A DNA stretch of 5,878 nt from DATAAM01 sp036260075 (GCA_036260075.1 DATAAM010000160.1:1-5878); one strand, 5' to 3'. Shown: positions 1 through 5,009, counted from the first letter of the stretch. The notes: a model not told the origin generated them from the letters alone. A program made the numbers and translations.

Positions 1-812
1 AGGGAGAGGAGGAGCCCAACGTCTTCACTCGCCCGCTCCCCCGCATCCTGGCCATCGCCAACCAGAAGGGCGGTGTGGGCAAGACCACCACGGCGGTCAA
101 CCTGGGGGCAGCCCTGGCCGAGCTGGGGTACCGGGTGCTCGTCATCGACCTCGACCCCCAAGGGAACGCCACCACCGGGCTGGGGGTGAACCCGCGCAAC
201 CTGGAGACGTCGGTCTACGACGTGATCATGCACGACGCCCCGCTGGAGGACTGCATCGAGCCCACCAGCCTGCGCAACCTCTTCGTGGTGCCGGCCACCA
301 TCGACCTGGCGGGGGCCGAGATCGAGCTGGTGCCCGCCTTCAGCCGGGAGCTGAAGCTGCGCCGGGCGCTCGAGGCCGTGCTCGACGACTTCGACTTCTG
401 CCTCATCGACTGCCCGCCGTCGCTGGGGCTCATCACGGTCAACGGCCTGGCCGCCGCCACCGAGGTCGTGGTGCCTATCCAGTGCGAGTACTACGCCCTG
501 GAAGGGCTGGGGCAGCTGCTCCGAAACGTGAGCATGGTGCAGGGCAACCTCAACCCTCGACTGGAAGTAAGTGCCATCATCCTCACCATGTACGACGCCC
601 GCACCAAGCTGGCCGACCAGGTGGCCAACGAGGTGCGGGCCCACTTCGGGGCCAAGGTGTGCCGCAACATCGTTCCCCGCACCGTGCGCCTCTCGGAGGC
701 GCCCTCGTTCGGGCAGCCGATCATCGTGTTCGACCCGTCCTCCCGGGGTGCCATCGCCTACCGGGAGCTGGCCAAGGAGGTGAGCGGTGGCGCGCCGCAG
801 CGGGTTGGGTAA
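1..812 (+). CDS. parA: Chromosome-partitioning ATPase ParA (5' end outside window)
   Basis: ParA/Soj is the ATPase that, with ParB and parS sites, moves the replication-origin region over the nucleoid. The frame is open from base 3 and ends with TAA at 810-812, giving 269 visible residues. The deviant Walker A motif KGGVGKTTT lies at 66-92, including the signature first lysine of the MinD/ParA family. The second nucleotide motif, LIDCPPSLG, is at about 403-429 and the switch-region EYYALEGLGQL at about 487-519. No ATG, GTG or TTG occurs in frame between base 3 and the P-loop, where a GTG at 75 encodes the P-loop valine. The true start must therefore be upstream of the window. The visible lead includes an acidic stretch (GEEEPNVFTRPLPR) before the conserved ILAIANQKGG, so this ParA carries an N-terminal extension, as many actinobacterial ones do. 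The 3' end overlaps parB by 26 nt. Identification is firm. Confidence 0.96.
   Translation, partial: GEEEPNVFTRPLPRILAIANQKGGVGKTTTAVNLGAALAELGYRVLVIDLDPQGNATTGLGVNPRNLETSVYDVIMHDAPLEDCIEPTSLRNLFVVPATIDLAGAEIELVPAFSRELKLRRALEAVLDDFDFCLIDCPPSLGLITVNGLAAATEVVVPIQCEYYALEGLGQLLRNVSMVQGNLNPRLEVSAIILTMYDARTKLADQVANEVRAHFGAKVCRNIVPRTVRLSEAPSFGQPIIVFDPSSRGAIAYRELAKEVSGGAPQRVG
774..783 (+). promoter_or_regulatory. Ribosome binding site of parB
   Basis: AAGGAGGTGA is almost fully complementary to the 16S rRNA 3' end. It sits inside the last codons of parA, with 5 nt between GGAGGT and the GTG at 787. It fixes the parB start and implies that parB translation is coupled to parA. Confidence 0.85.
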
Positions 813-1689
813 GGGGCTGGGCGCCCTCATCCCCACCGAGGTCATGGGCAGGCAGGGCTCCTCGCTGGTGGAGATCCCCATCGGCGACATCCGGCCGAAC
901 AGCTACCAGCCTCGGAAGCACTTCGACGAAGAGTCGCTGGCCTCCCTCACCGCGTCCGTACGGGAGCTGGGCGTGCTCCAGCCGGTGCTGGTCCGCCCGG
1001 TGGAGGGCGACGGCTACGAGCTCATCGCCGGGGAGCGGCGGTGGCGGGCGGCTCGCCGGGCGGGCCTGCGCAGCGTGCCCGCCATCGTGCGAGAGGTCAC
1101 CGACGACGCCAGCCTGGAGCAGGCGCTGGTCGAGAACCTCCACCGCGAGGACCTCAACCCCCTGGAAGAAGCTGCCGGCTATCAGCAGCTGCTCGAGGAG
1201 TTCGGCCTCACCCACGAGCAGGTGGCCACACAGGTGGGCAAGAGCCGCACGGCCGTGACCAACACCTTGCGGTTGCTCCTTCTGCCCCCTTCTATCCAGA
1301 AATTGGTAGCCGAGAACCAGCTGTCGGCCGGGCACGCCCGAGCCCTGCTGGGCACGCCCGACCGGGCCTTCCAGGAGGCGCTGGCCAAGCGGGCGGTGAC
1401 GGAGGGGCTGTCGGTGCGGGCGGTGGAGGAGGCCGTCCGCCTCCGCAACGAGCTGGGCGAGCAGCTGGGCGGGGCGGCCGACGCGGCGGCGGCGCCCGCG
1501 GCCGGGCGCAAGCGGCTGCCCCGGGCGGGGCTCGACGACCTGGCCGACCTGCTCTCGCAGCACCTCGACACGCGCGTGAAGGTTGAGATGGGCAGCAAGC
1601 GGGGCCGGATCGTGGTCGAGTTCGGGGGGCTCGAGGACCTCGAGCGCATCTACACCCGCATCACCGAGGGCGCCGACCAGGGCGTTTGA
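787..1689 (+). CDS. parB: Chromosome-partitioning protein ParB
   Basis: ParB binds parS, spreads as a CTP-dependent clamp and stimulates ParA. The 300-residue length is normal. The N-terminus MARRSGLGKGLGALIP (1-16) is the conserved ParA-interacting tail. The CTP-binding and hydrolysis core contains GERRWRAA at 82-89 and ENLHREDLNPLEEA at 116-129. The helix-turn-helix follows at about 141-160 (THEQVATQVGKSRTAVTN). An Ala/Pro linker spans about 228-242 and the C-terminal dimerisation domain about 247-293, with RIVVEFGGLEDLERIYTRI. The GTG start is chosen because the family N-terminus begins exactly there, 5 nt after a strong SD. The gene overlaps parA by 26 nt in another frame and ends convergently to the CwlM-like gene. 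No parS matching the actinobacterial consensus is visible in the window. Identification is firm. Confidence 0.97.
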   Translation: MARRSGLGKGLGALIPTEVMGRQGSSLVEIPIGDIRPNSYQPRKHFDEESLASLTASVRELGVLQPVLVRPVEGDGYELIAGERRWRAARRAGLRSVPAIVREVTDDASLEQALVENLHREDLNPLEEAAGYQQLLEEFGLTHEQVATQVGKSRTAVTNTLRLLLLPPSIQKLVAENQLSAGHARALLGTPDRAFQEALAKRAVTEGLSVRAVEEAVRLRNELGEQLGGAADAAAAPAAGRKRLPRAGLDDLADLLSQHLDTRVKVEMGSKRGRIVVEFGGLEDLERIYTRITEGADQGV

Positions 1690-1736
1690 CCGCCCCCGGC
1701 GTGGAGACCGGCCGAACCCTCAACCTGCGATAGCCG

Positions 1737-1763
1737 TCCACAGTCTGTGCACGAGGCTGTGGA
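1737..1763. repeat. Inverted repeat downstream of parB (possible terminator)
   Basis: TCCACAG (1737-1743) and CTGTGGA (1757-1763) form a perfect 7-bp stem with a 13-nt loop. A competing hairpin, CACAG-T-CTGTG at 1739-1749, shares the left arm, so the RNA could fold in two ways. It starts 48 nt after the parB stop and lacks a T-tract. Its role as a terminator is an inference. Confidence 0.4.
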
Positions 1764-1801
1764 GGCAGGCATGGCCCAGGCACGTGCGGAGCGGCGACGG
1801 A

Positions 1802-1815
1802 GCCGGGCCCCCGGC
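1802..1815. repeat. GC-rich hairpin downstream of the CwlM-like gene (possible terminator)
   Basis: GCCGGG (1802-1807) and CCCGGC (1810-1815) are perfect reverse complements separated by 2 nt. The practical stem is 5 bp with a 4-nt loop. It lies 36 nt past the stop of the minus-strand CwlM-like gene. There is no T-tract on either side, so it may only be incidental GC-rich structure. Confidence 0.3.
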
Positions 1816-1851
1816 GCCGCGAGGTGAGCCGCCAGTCGAAGGGCCAGTGGC

Positions 1852-2838
1852 TCAGTCGCCGCCGCCCGCGGCCCAGGCGGCCAACACGTGGCCGAAGGCC
1901 TCGGCCAGCTCGGCCGTCCGCTCCACCACCAGCGGGGCCGGTCCCAGCTCGCTCACCACGGCGGGCATCCGGGTCTCGAGCAGGACCCGGAGCGACATGC
2001 CCCGGGCCCCGCCGTCCTTGAGGTCGAGGGCCAGGGGGACGTGCTCTTGCACCAGCTCGGCCAACCGCCGGCCCGCCGGGCTCTCGTAGCGGTGGCCCGC
2101 GTAGTACGCCGTCGACACGCCGTCGGCCTCGGGGTCGAGGACGAAGCCCAAGAAGACGTCGGCGCCCACCGTGTTGGCCTCGGCCGCCTGCTCGGAGGGC
2201 TCGGGGTGCTGGGTCACGCTCACCAGCGCGCCCTGCCCGGAGAGCACCCGGGCCACGGACGCCACCAGCGCGCCCACCCCGCCGCCGTCGCCGACCACCA
2301 CCCGCCGCCCCTCCAGCGTGCGGGGGGCCGAGCGCAGGAGCTCGAGCTCGCGCACGGCGGCCACCGACAGCGGCCCGTCGCAGCGCGAGCCGAGCCGCTC
2401 GAGGGCGAGCAGCGTGGTGGGGCCGCAGATGCCGTCGGCCACCAGCCCCACGTTGCGTTGGAAGTCGGTGAGCGCGCCCGCCGTGAGCGGGCCGAACTTC
2501 CCGTCGACCTTGCCCGGGTCGAACCCCAAGGCGCCCAACCGGCGCTGGAGGGCGGCCACGTCGTCGCCTCGCAGCATGGGGTGGCGCAGGAACAGCAGCC
2601 GGACGCCCAGGCCGTAGCCCGCCTCGACCAGCGTCGACCACGTCTCCGGCCCGCAGATGCCGTCGGCCCGCAGTCCTCGGGCCCGCTGGAAGGCACGGAC
2701 GGCTTCCTCGGTGCCCTCGCCGAAGGTGCCGGGCTCGTCGGGACCGGGCTCGTGGCCCAGCCCGGCTAGGCGCTGTTGGAGGTCGCGGACCGCCTCCCCG
2801 GTCGCGCCCCGCCGCAGGGGCAGGCCCGTTACAGGAAT
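1852..2838 (-). CDS. cwlM: CwlM-like protein: two peptidoglycan-binding repeats plus degenerate amidase_3 domain
   Basis: Counting from an ATT at 2838-2836, the product is 328 residues. Two PG_binding_1-type repeats occupy about 11-74 and 88-149, each with an internal FQR and an ADGICGPxT motif. An N-acetylmuramoyl-L-alanine amidase (amidase_3) fold follows at about 178-320. The zinc-site motifs are lost: the DPGHGG position reads VVGDGGG (181-187) and the SIHAN position reads ADVFLGFVL (226-234), while the later glutamate survives (SELG, 296-299). No signal peptide is seen. Mycobacterial CwlM, in the same locus, is a cytoplasmic non-hydrolytic regulator that activates MurA after PknB phosphorylation; a similar role here is inferred. 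From GTG 3051 to ATG 2577, well inside the protein, the frame has no ATG, GTG or TTG. ATT 2838 has GGAG 8 nt upstream and overlaps the trxA stop by 10 nt. CTG 2823 (323 residues) or CTG 2817 are alternatives. The domain call is firm and the start uncertain. Confidence 0.85.
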   Translation of the reverse strand: MPVTGLPLRRGATGEAVRDLQQRLAGLGHEPGPDEPGTFGEGTEEAVRAFQRARGLRADGICGPETWSTLVEAGYGLGVRLLFLRHPMLRGDDVAALQRRLGALGFDPGKVDGKFGPLTAGALTDFQRNVGLVADGICGPTTLLALERLGSRCDGPLSVAAVRELELLRSAPRTLEGRRVVVGDGGGVGALVASVARVLSGQGALVSVTQHPEPSEQAAEANTVGADVFLGFVLDPEADGVSTAYYAGHRYESPAGRRLAELVQEHVPLALDLKDGGARGMSLRVLLETRMPAVVSELGPAPLVVERTAELAEAFGHVLAAWAAGGGD

Positions 2839-3161
2839 GCCTGGAGCTCCTGGAGCAGCTGGCCCTTGCCCTTCGCCCCGATGAGGCGCAGCTGCGGCTG
2901 ACCCTCCTTGAACAGGATGAGGGTCGGGATGCTCATCACCTCGAAGCGACGGGCGATGTCGAGGTTCTCGTCGACGTTGAGCTTGGCGATGCGGAGCTTG
3001 TCGCCCTGCTCCTCGGCGATCTCCTCCAGGACCGGGGCGATCATCTTGCACGGGCCGCACCACTCGGCCCAGAAGTCGACGAGCACCGGCTGGTCGGCGC
3101 CCTGGATCTCCTCGTCGAACGTGGTGTCGGTCAGCGTGAGCATGCTGCTGTTCGCGGCCAC
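2829..3161 (-). CDS. trxA: Thioredoxin
   Basis: Small cytosolic dithiol protein that reduces protein disulfides and is itself reduced by the TrxB encoded just upstream. From GTG 3161 it is 110 residues, normal for the family. The active site WCGPC is at 34-38, preceded by the conserved VLVDFWAE. The cis-proline motif SIPT is at 77-80, and the glycine-rich turn and C-terminal helix follow. GTG 3161 is preferred over ATG 3143 because GGGAGGT stands 8 nt before the GTG, whereas the ATG has no SD. The resulting N-terminus MAANSSMLTLTDTTF also resembles actinobacterial thioredoxins. An 80-nt gap separates it from trxB and contains a SigR-type promoter motif, so it probably has its own stress-inducible promoter besides read-through. 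Its stop overlaps the likely start of the CwlM-like gene. Confidence 0.97.
   Translation of the reverse strand: MAANSSMLTLTDTTFDEEIQGADQPVLVDFWAEWCGPCKMIAPVLEEIAEEQGDKLRIAKLNVDENLDIARRFEVMSIPTLILFKEGQPQLRLIGAKGKGQLLQELQAFL
2847..2850 (-). promoter_or_regulatory. Possible ribosome binding site for the CwlM-like gene
   Basis: GGAG (2850-2847 on the minus strand) lies inside the last codons of trxA, 8 nt before the in-frame ATT at 2838. It is 23 nt from the alternative CTG at 2823, too far for direct use. It is the main argument for the ATT start, but GGAG is short and common in GC-rich DNA. Confidence 0.35.
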
Positions 3162-3169
3162 CGGGCGCG

Positions 3170-3176
3170 ACCTCCC
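3170..3176 (-). promoter_or_regulatory. Ribosome binding site of trxA
   Basis: GGGAGGT (3176-3170 on the minus strand) lies 8 nt ahead of the GTG at 3161. It decides the start in favour of that GTG over the ATG at 3143. Confidence 0.75.
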
Positions 3177-3192
3177 TTGGGACTGTGCGGGC

Positions 3193-3198
3193 AATCTA
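3193..3198 (-). promoter_or_regulatory. Possible housekeeping -10 element of trxA
   Basis: TAGATT (3198-3193 on the minus strand) fits the actinobacterial TAnnnT -10 pattern and stands 17 nt before the trxA SD. No convincing -35 lies at 16-18 nt. This is weak evidence for a second, constitutive start. Confidence 0.25.
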
Positions 3199-3209
3199 CC
3201 CGGACGGCG

Positions 3210-3233
3210 GGGTGCAACACCCGGGCGCCCGGG
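3210..3233. repeat. Overlapping palindromes between trxB and trxA
   Basis: CCCGGGCGCCCGGG (3220-3233) is a perfect 14-nt palindrome. It overlaps a second inverted repeat, GGGTG-CAA-CACCC (3210-3222). In a trxB read-through transcript these would form mutually exclusive hairpins just past the trxB stop. No T-run follows in the minus direction, so an mRNA processing or stability element, or an operator over the trxA promoter, is as likely as a terminator. Confidence 0.45.
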
Positions 3234-3241
3234 CTGATTCC
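3216..3241 (-). promoter_or_regulatory. SigR/SigH-type promoter of trxA
   Basis: On the minus strand GGAAT (3241-3237) and GTT (3218-3216) are separated by exactly 18 nt. This matches the GGAAT-N18-GTT consensus of the disulfide-stress sigma factors SigR (Streptomyces) and SigH (Mycobacterium). It begins right after the trxB stop codon. A start of transcription near 3208 would leave a leader of about 47 nt with the trxA SD inside. Most of the spacer is a 14-nt palindrome. Confidence 0.7.
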
Positions 3242-4222
3242 TCACCAGTTGGTGGGCGTCTCCACCACCTCGTGCTCCGAGCCTGTGGCCTCCAGCCAGC
3301 GCTCGGCATCGATGGCCGCCGCGCAGCCGGAGCCTGCGGCGGTGACGGCTTGGCGGTACACGTGGTCCTGCACGTCGCCGCAGGCGAACACGCCCGGCAC
3401 GTTGGTGCGGGTCGACTTGCCCTCGGTGACCAGGTAGCCCGACTCCTCCATGTCGAGCTGCCCCCGGAACAGGTCGGTGTTGGGCACGTGCCCGATGGCC
3501 ACGAACACGCCGGTGACCGGCAGCGTGGACTCCTCGCCCGAGACCACGTTGCGCACCCGCACGCCCTCGACCTTCGAGTCGCCGAGCACGTCGACGACGA
3601 CCGAGTCCCAGAGGAACTCGATCTTCTCGTTGCGAAAGGCCCGGTCCTGCATGATCTTCGAGGCCCGCAGCTCCTTGCGGCGGTGGATCACCGTCACCTT
3701 CTCGGCGAACTTGGTGAGGAACAGGGCTTCCTCCATGGCCGAGTCGCCGCCGCCCACCACGGCGATGGGCTGCCCGCGGAAGAAGAACCCGTCGCAGGTG
3801 GCGCACGTGGAGACGCCGTGCCCGAGGAGGCGAGCCTCGCTGGGGAGGTCGAGCATCAGCGCCCGGGCGCCGGTGGAGACGATGACCGCCCGGGTGCGGT
3901 ACTCGTTCTCCCGCACCTTCACCACGAACGGGCGCTGCGAGAACTCGACCTCGGTGACCTTCTCGGTGAGGAACTCGGCGCCGAAGCGGGCGGCCTGGGC
4001 CCGGAACGTGGCCATGAGTTCGGGGCCCATGACCCCGTCGACGAAGCCGGGGTAGTTCTCGACCTCGGTGGTGAGCATGAGCTGGCCGCCCGGCTGGTCG
4101 CCGGTGGAGGAGGGCTCGCCCTCGATGACGAGGGGGTGCAGGTTGGCCCGAGCGGTGTAGATGGCGGCGGTGAGGCCGGCGGGACCGGAGCCGATGATGA
4201 TGACGTCGCGCACGGCGGACAC
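3242..4222 (-). CDS. trxB: Thioredoxin reductase (NADPH)
   Basis: FAD-dependent enzyme that passes electrons from NADPH to thioredoxin in the cytosol. It has 326 residues, typical of the low-molecular-weight bacterial type. The FAD-binding GSGPAG is at 11-16 and GGQL at 45-48. The redox centre CATC is at 140-143. The NADPH-binding GGGDSA is at 157-162, with HRRKELR at 180-186 contacting the 2'-phosphate. The second FAD motif, ACGDV, is at 280-284, with the RQA segment at 290-292. The GTG start is supported by AAGGGA 6 nt upstream (4234-4229), which overlaps the stop of the preceding gene. The two genes lie 3 nt apart, so they are probably co-transcribed. A SigR-type promoter motif lies 38-63 nt ahead of the start. 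The trxB-trxA-cwlM order matches mycobacteria. Confidence 0.97.
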   Translation of the reverse strand: MSAVRDVIIIGSGPAGLTAAIYTARANLHPLVIEGEPSSTGDQPGGQLMLTTEVENYPGFVDGVMGPELMATFRAQAARFGAEFLTEKVTEVEFSQRPFVVKVRENEYRTRAVIVSTGARALMLDLPSEARLLGHGVSTCATCDGFFFRGQPIAVVGGGDSAMEEALFLTKFAEKVTVIHRRKELRASKIMQDRAFRNEKIEFLWDSVVVDVLGDSKVEGVRVRNVVSGEESTLPVTGVFVAIGHVPNTDLFRGQLDMEESGYLVTEGKSTRTNVPGVFACGDVQDHVYRQAVTAAGSGCAAAIDAERWLEATGSEHEVVETPTNW

Positions 4223-4225
4223 TGG

Positions 4226-4528
4226 CTATCCCTTCTTGGCGGTCGCCTTCCGCAGCAGGAACAGGCCGACCAGCGTGAAGATTCCGCCGACGGCGGCGTG
4301 GGCGACCCACGCCCGCTCGTCCGGTGTGTACACGGTGATCGCCCGTACGGCGGCGACGGCGAGGAGGACGAGGGTGGCCAGCCCCACGAAGGCGGCGAGC
4401 AGGCCGTAGACGAGCGCCCGGGCGATCGTGGTGATCGGTACCGTCGTCTTGTCGCGGACGGCGCCGACCACCTTCTCCACCGTGTCGGCGGCCTGCACGG
4501 TCCAGTCGGAAGCTGCGGCCTGCGGCAT
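4226..4528 (-). CDS. Small membrane protein of unknown function (two predicted helices)
   Basis: I do not recognise this 100-residue protein. It has a soluble N-terminus of about 30 residues (MPQAAASDWTVQAADTVEKVV...), which is amphipathic and could form a short helix. A hydrophobic segment follows at about 37-62 (ALVYGLLAAFVGLATLVLLAVAAVRA), then a polar loop YTPDERAWV. A second hydrophobic segment at about 75-93 precedes a basic tail, RKATAKKG. The layout resembles small holin-superfamily or DUF-type actinobacterial membrane proteins, but no signature motif decides this. The ATG at 4528 has no good SD; a TAGTGT -10-like hexamer ends 6 nt before it, which would suit a leaderless transcript. 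It ends 3 nt before trxB, and its 3' part carries the trxB stress promoter. Confidence 0.75.
   Translation of the reverse strand: MPQAAASDWTVQAADTVEKVVGAVRDKTTVPITTIARALVYGLLAAFVGLATLVLLAVAAVRAITVYTPDERAWVAHAAVGGIFTLVGLFLLRKATAKKG
4260..4285 (-). promoter_or_regulatory. SigR/SigH-type promoter of trxB
   Basis: On the minus strand GGAAT (4285-4281) and GTT (4262-4260) are exactly 18 nt apart, the same arrangement as ahead of trxA. It lies within the last third of the upstream membrane-protein gene. A transcript starting near 4252 would have a leader of about 30 nt containing the trxB SD. Confidence 0.7.
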
Positions 4529-4874
4529 GGCGGCACACTACCCTGCACGCTCCGTGCGACTCGCTCTCGCTGTGCTCGCCGGTGCGGCCGTGGCGTCGCT
4601 GGCGGCGCTGATCCTGGGGGAGTACGAGCTCGTGGGCTGGACCCCCTATCTGGCCGGCATCGCCTTCGGGCTGGTGGTGGCCGAGGTGCTCACCACCGTG
4701 GGTCGGCGGTCGGGCGCCGTGCCCGCCGTGCCCGCCGTCGTGCTGGCGGCGGGCGGGATGGTGTGGGCGGCATGGATCTCCTCGGGCCGCGACTGGTCGT
4801 ACGTGCCCGGGGGCGCGTGGACGGGCGTGGCGCTGGCGGCTGCCTGCGGCGCGGGCTGGGCCTGGCGCCGCTGA
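4527..4874 (+). CDS. Small integral membrane protein of unknown function (four predicted helices)
   Basis: I do not recognise this 115-residue protein (106 if it begins at GTG 4554). From the ATG, hydrophobic stretches occur at about 11-29 (RLALAVLAGAAVASLAALI), 35-57 (GWTPYLAGIAFGLVVAEVLTTV), 65-85 (PAVPAVVLAAGGMVWAAWI) and 96-113, suggesting four helices with short loops. A short Arg-Arg pair ends the protein. The ATG at 4527 overlaps the divergent gene's ATG within CATG. GTG 4554 is an equally good choice: it starts MRLALAVLAG and follows a TACCCT -10-like hexamer. Neither start has an SD. GTGCCCGCC is repeated in tandem at about 4719-4736. Codon use is GC-rich like its neighbours, which supports a real gene. 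Confidence 0.65.
   Translation: MAAHYPARSVRLALAVLAGAAVASLAALILGEYELVGWTPYLAGIAFGLVVAEVLTTVGRRSGAVPAVPAVVLAAGGMVWAAWISSGRDWSYVPGGAWTGVALAAACGAGWAWRR
4535..4540 (-). promoter_or_regulatory. Possible -10 of a leaderless promoter for the minus-strand membrane-protein gene
   Basis: TAGTGT (4540-4535 on the minus strand) fits TAnnnT and ends 6 nt before the ATG at 4528, so transcription could begin at the start codon. No clear -35 is visible. On the plus strand TACCCT (4539-4544) shares the central TA and lies 9 nt before the GTG at 4554, so it could serve the divergent gene in the same way. Confidence 0.3.
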
Positions 4875-5009
4875 GCGAGGCGCGACCGCGCGAGGTCCCC
4901 GTGTACTCGGGCAAAGCGTGCGATCGTGTTGTCAATGTGGTTGGTGAGCAGGGTCTACCGGCGGTATGTTGCGGATGGTCCATTGAGCCGACGGGGAAAG
5001 GAAGAGCGC
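4875..5009 (+). other. Intergenic leader ahead of the DUF5678-like/protease pair
   Basis: These 135 nt are visibly richer in A and T than the genes to the left. They contain the best housekeeping-like promoter I can see, given separately, and no supportable gene. The open frame continues upstream to 4926, but the residues there do not look like protein. Confidence 0.5.
4941..4970 (+). promoter_or_regulatory. Possible promoter for the DUF5678-like/protease pair
   Basis: TTGGTG (4941-4946) and TATGTT (4965-4970) are separated by 18 nt. The -10 fits TAnnnT and the -35 matches TTGACA at three positions. A start near 4977 would give a leader of about 33 nt including the SD at 4997-5002. Confidence 0.35.

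Larger units (their letters stand above)
1690..1851. other. Convergent intergenic region between parB and the CwlM-like gene
   Basis: These 162 nt hold no open gene that I can support. They contain two inverted repeats, 1737-1763 and 1802-1815, listed separately, which could end transcription from either side. Neither is followed by a T-run in either direction, so classical intrinsic termination is not demonstrated. No parS-like site and no good DnaA box are present. Confidence 0.6.

Noticed and set aside
1661..2641. Long open frames on both strands over the CwlM-like gene
   Set aside because: Their translations lack recognisable domains, while the 1852-2838 frame shows two peptidoglycan-binding repeats and an amidase fold.
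2834..2859. GGAAT at 2834-2838 on the plus strand as another SigR-type motif
   Set aside because: The three bases at N18 are AGC, not GTT, and it would face into the antisense side of trxA.
3051..3063. GTG codons at 3063, 3060 and 3051 as the start of the CwlM-like protein
   Set aside because: They would add about 70 to 80 residues read out of frame from trxA, with no domain-like character and an overlap of over 200 nt.
3141..3143. ATG at 3143 as the trxA start
   Set aside because: It has no SD, whereas the in-frame GTG six codons upstream has GGGAGGT at 8 nt. The ATG remains possible but is less likely.
3482..3493. Palindrome GGGCACGTGCCC with a CACGTG core, considered as parS
   Set aside because: The actinobacterial parS consensus TGTTTCACGTGAAACA needs GTTTC and GAAAC flanks, which are absent. 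It lies in trxB coding sequence. Other CACGTG sites (about 1780, 1885, 3359) also lack the flanks.
2829..4538. A 569-codon open frame on the minus strand covering trxB and trxA
   Set aside because: Only its last 110 codons are thioredoxin. The rest is arginine-, glycine- and histidine-rich shadow sequence antiphase to the clear TrxB frame.
4926..5009. N-terminal extension of the DUF5678-like gene to 4926
   Set aside because: The added residues do not look like the family, and a good SD sits directly before GTG 5010.
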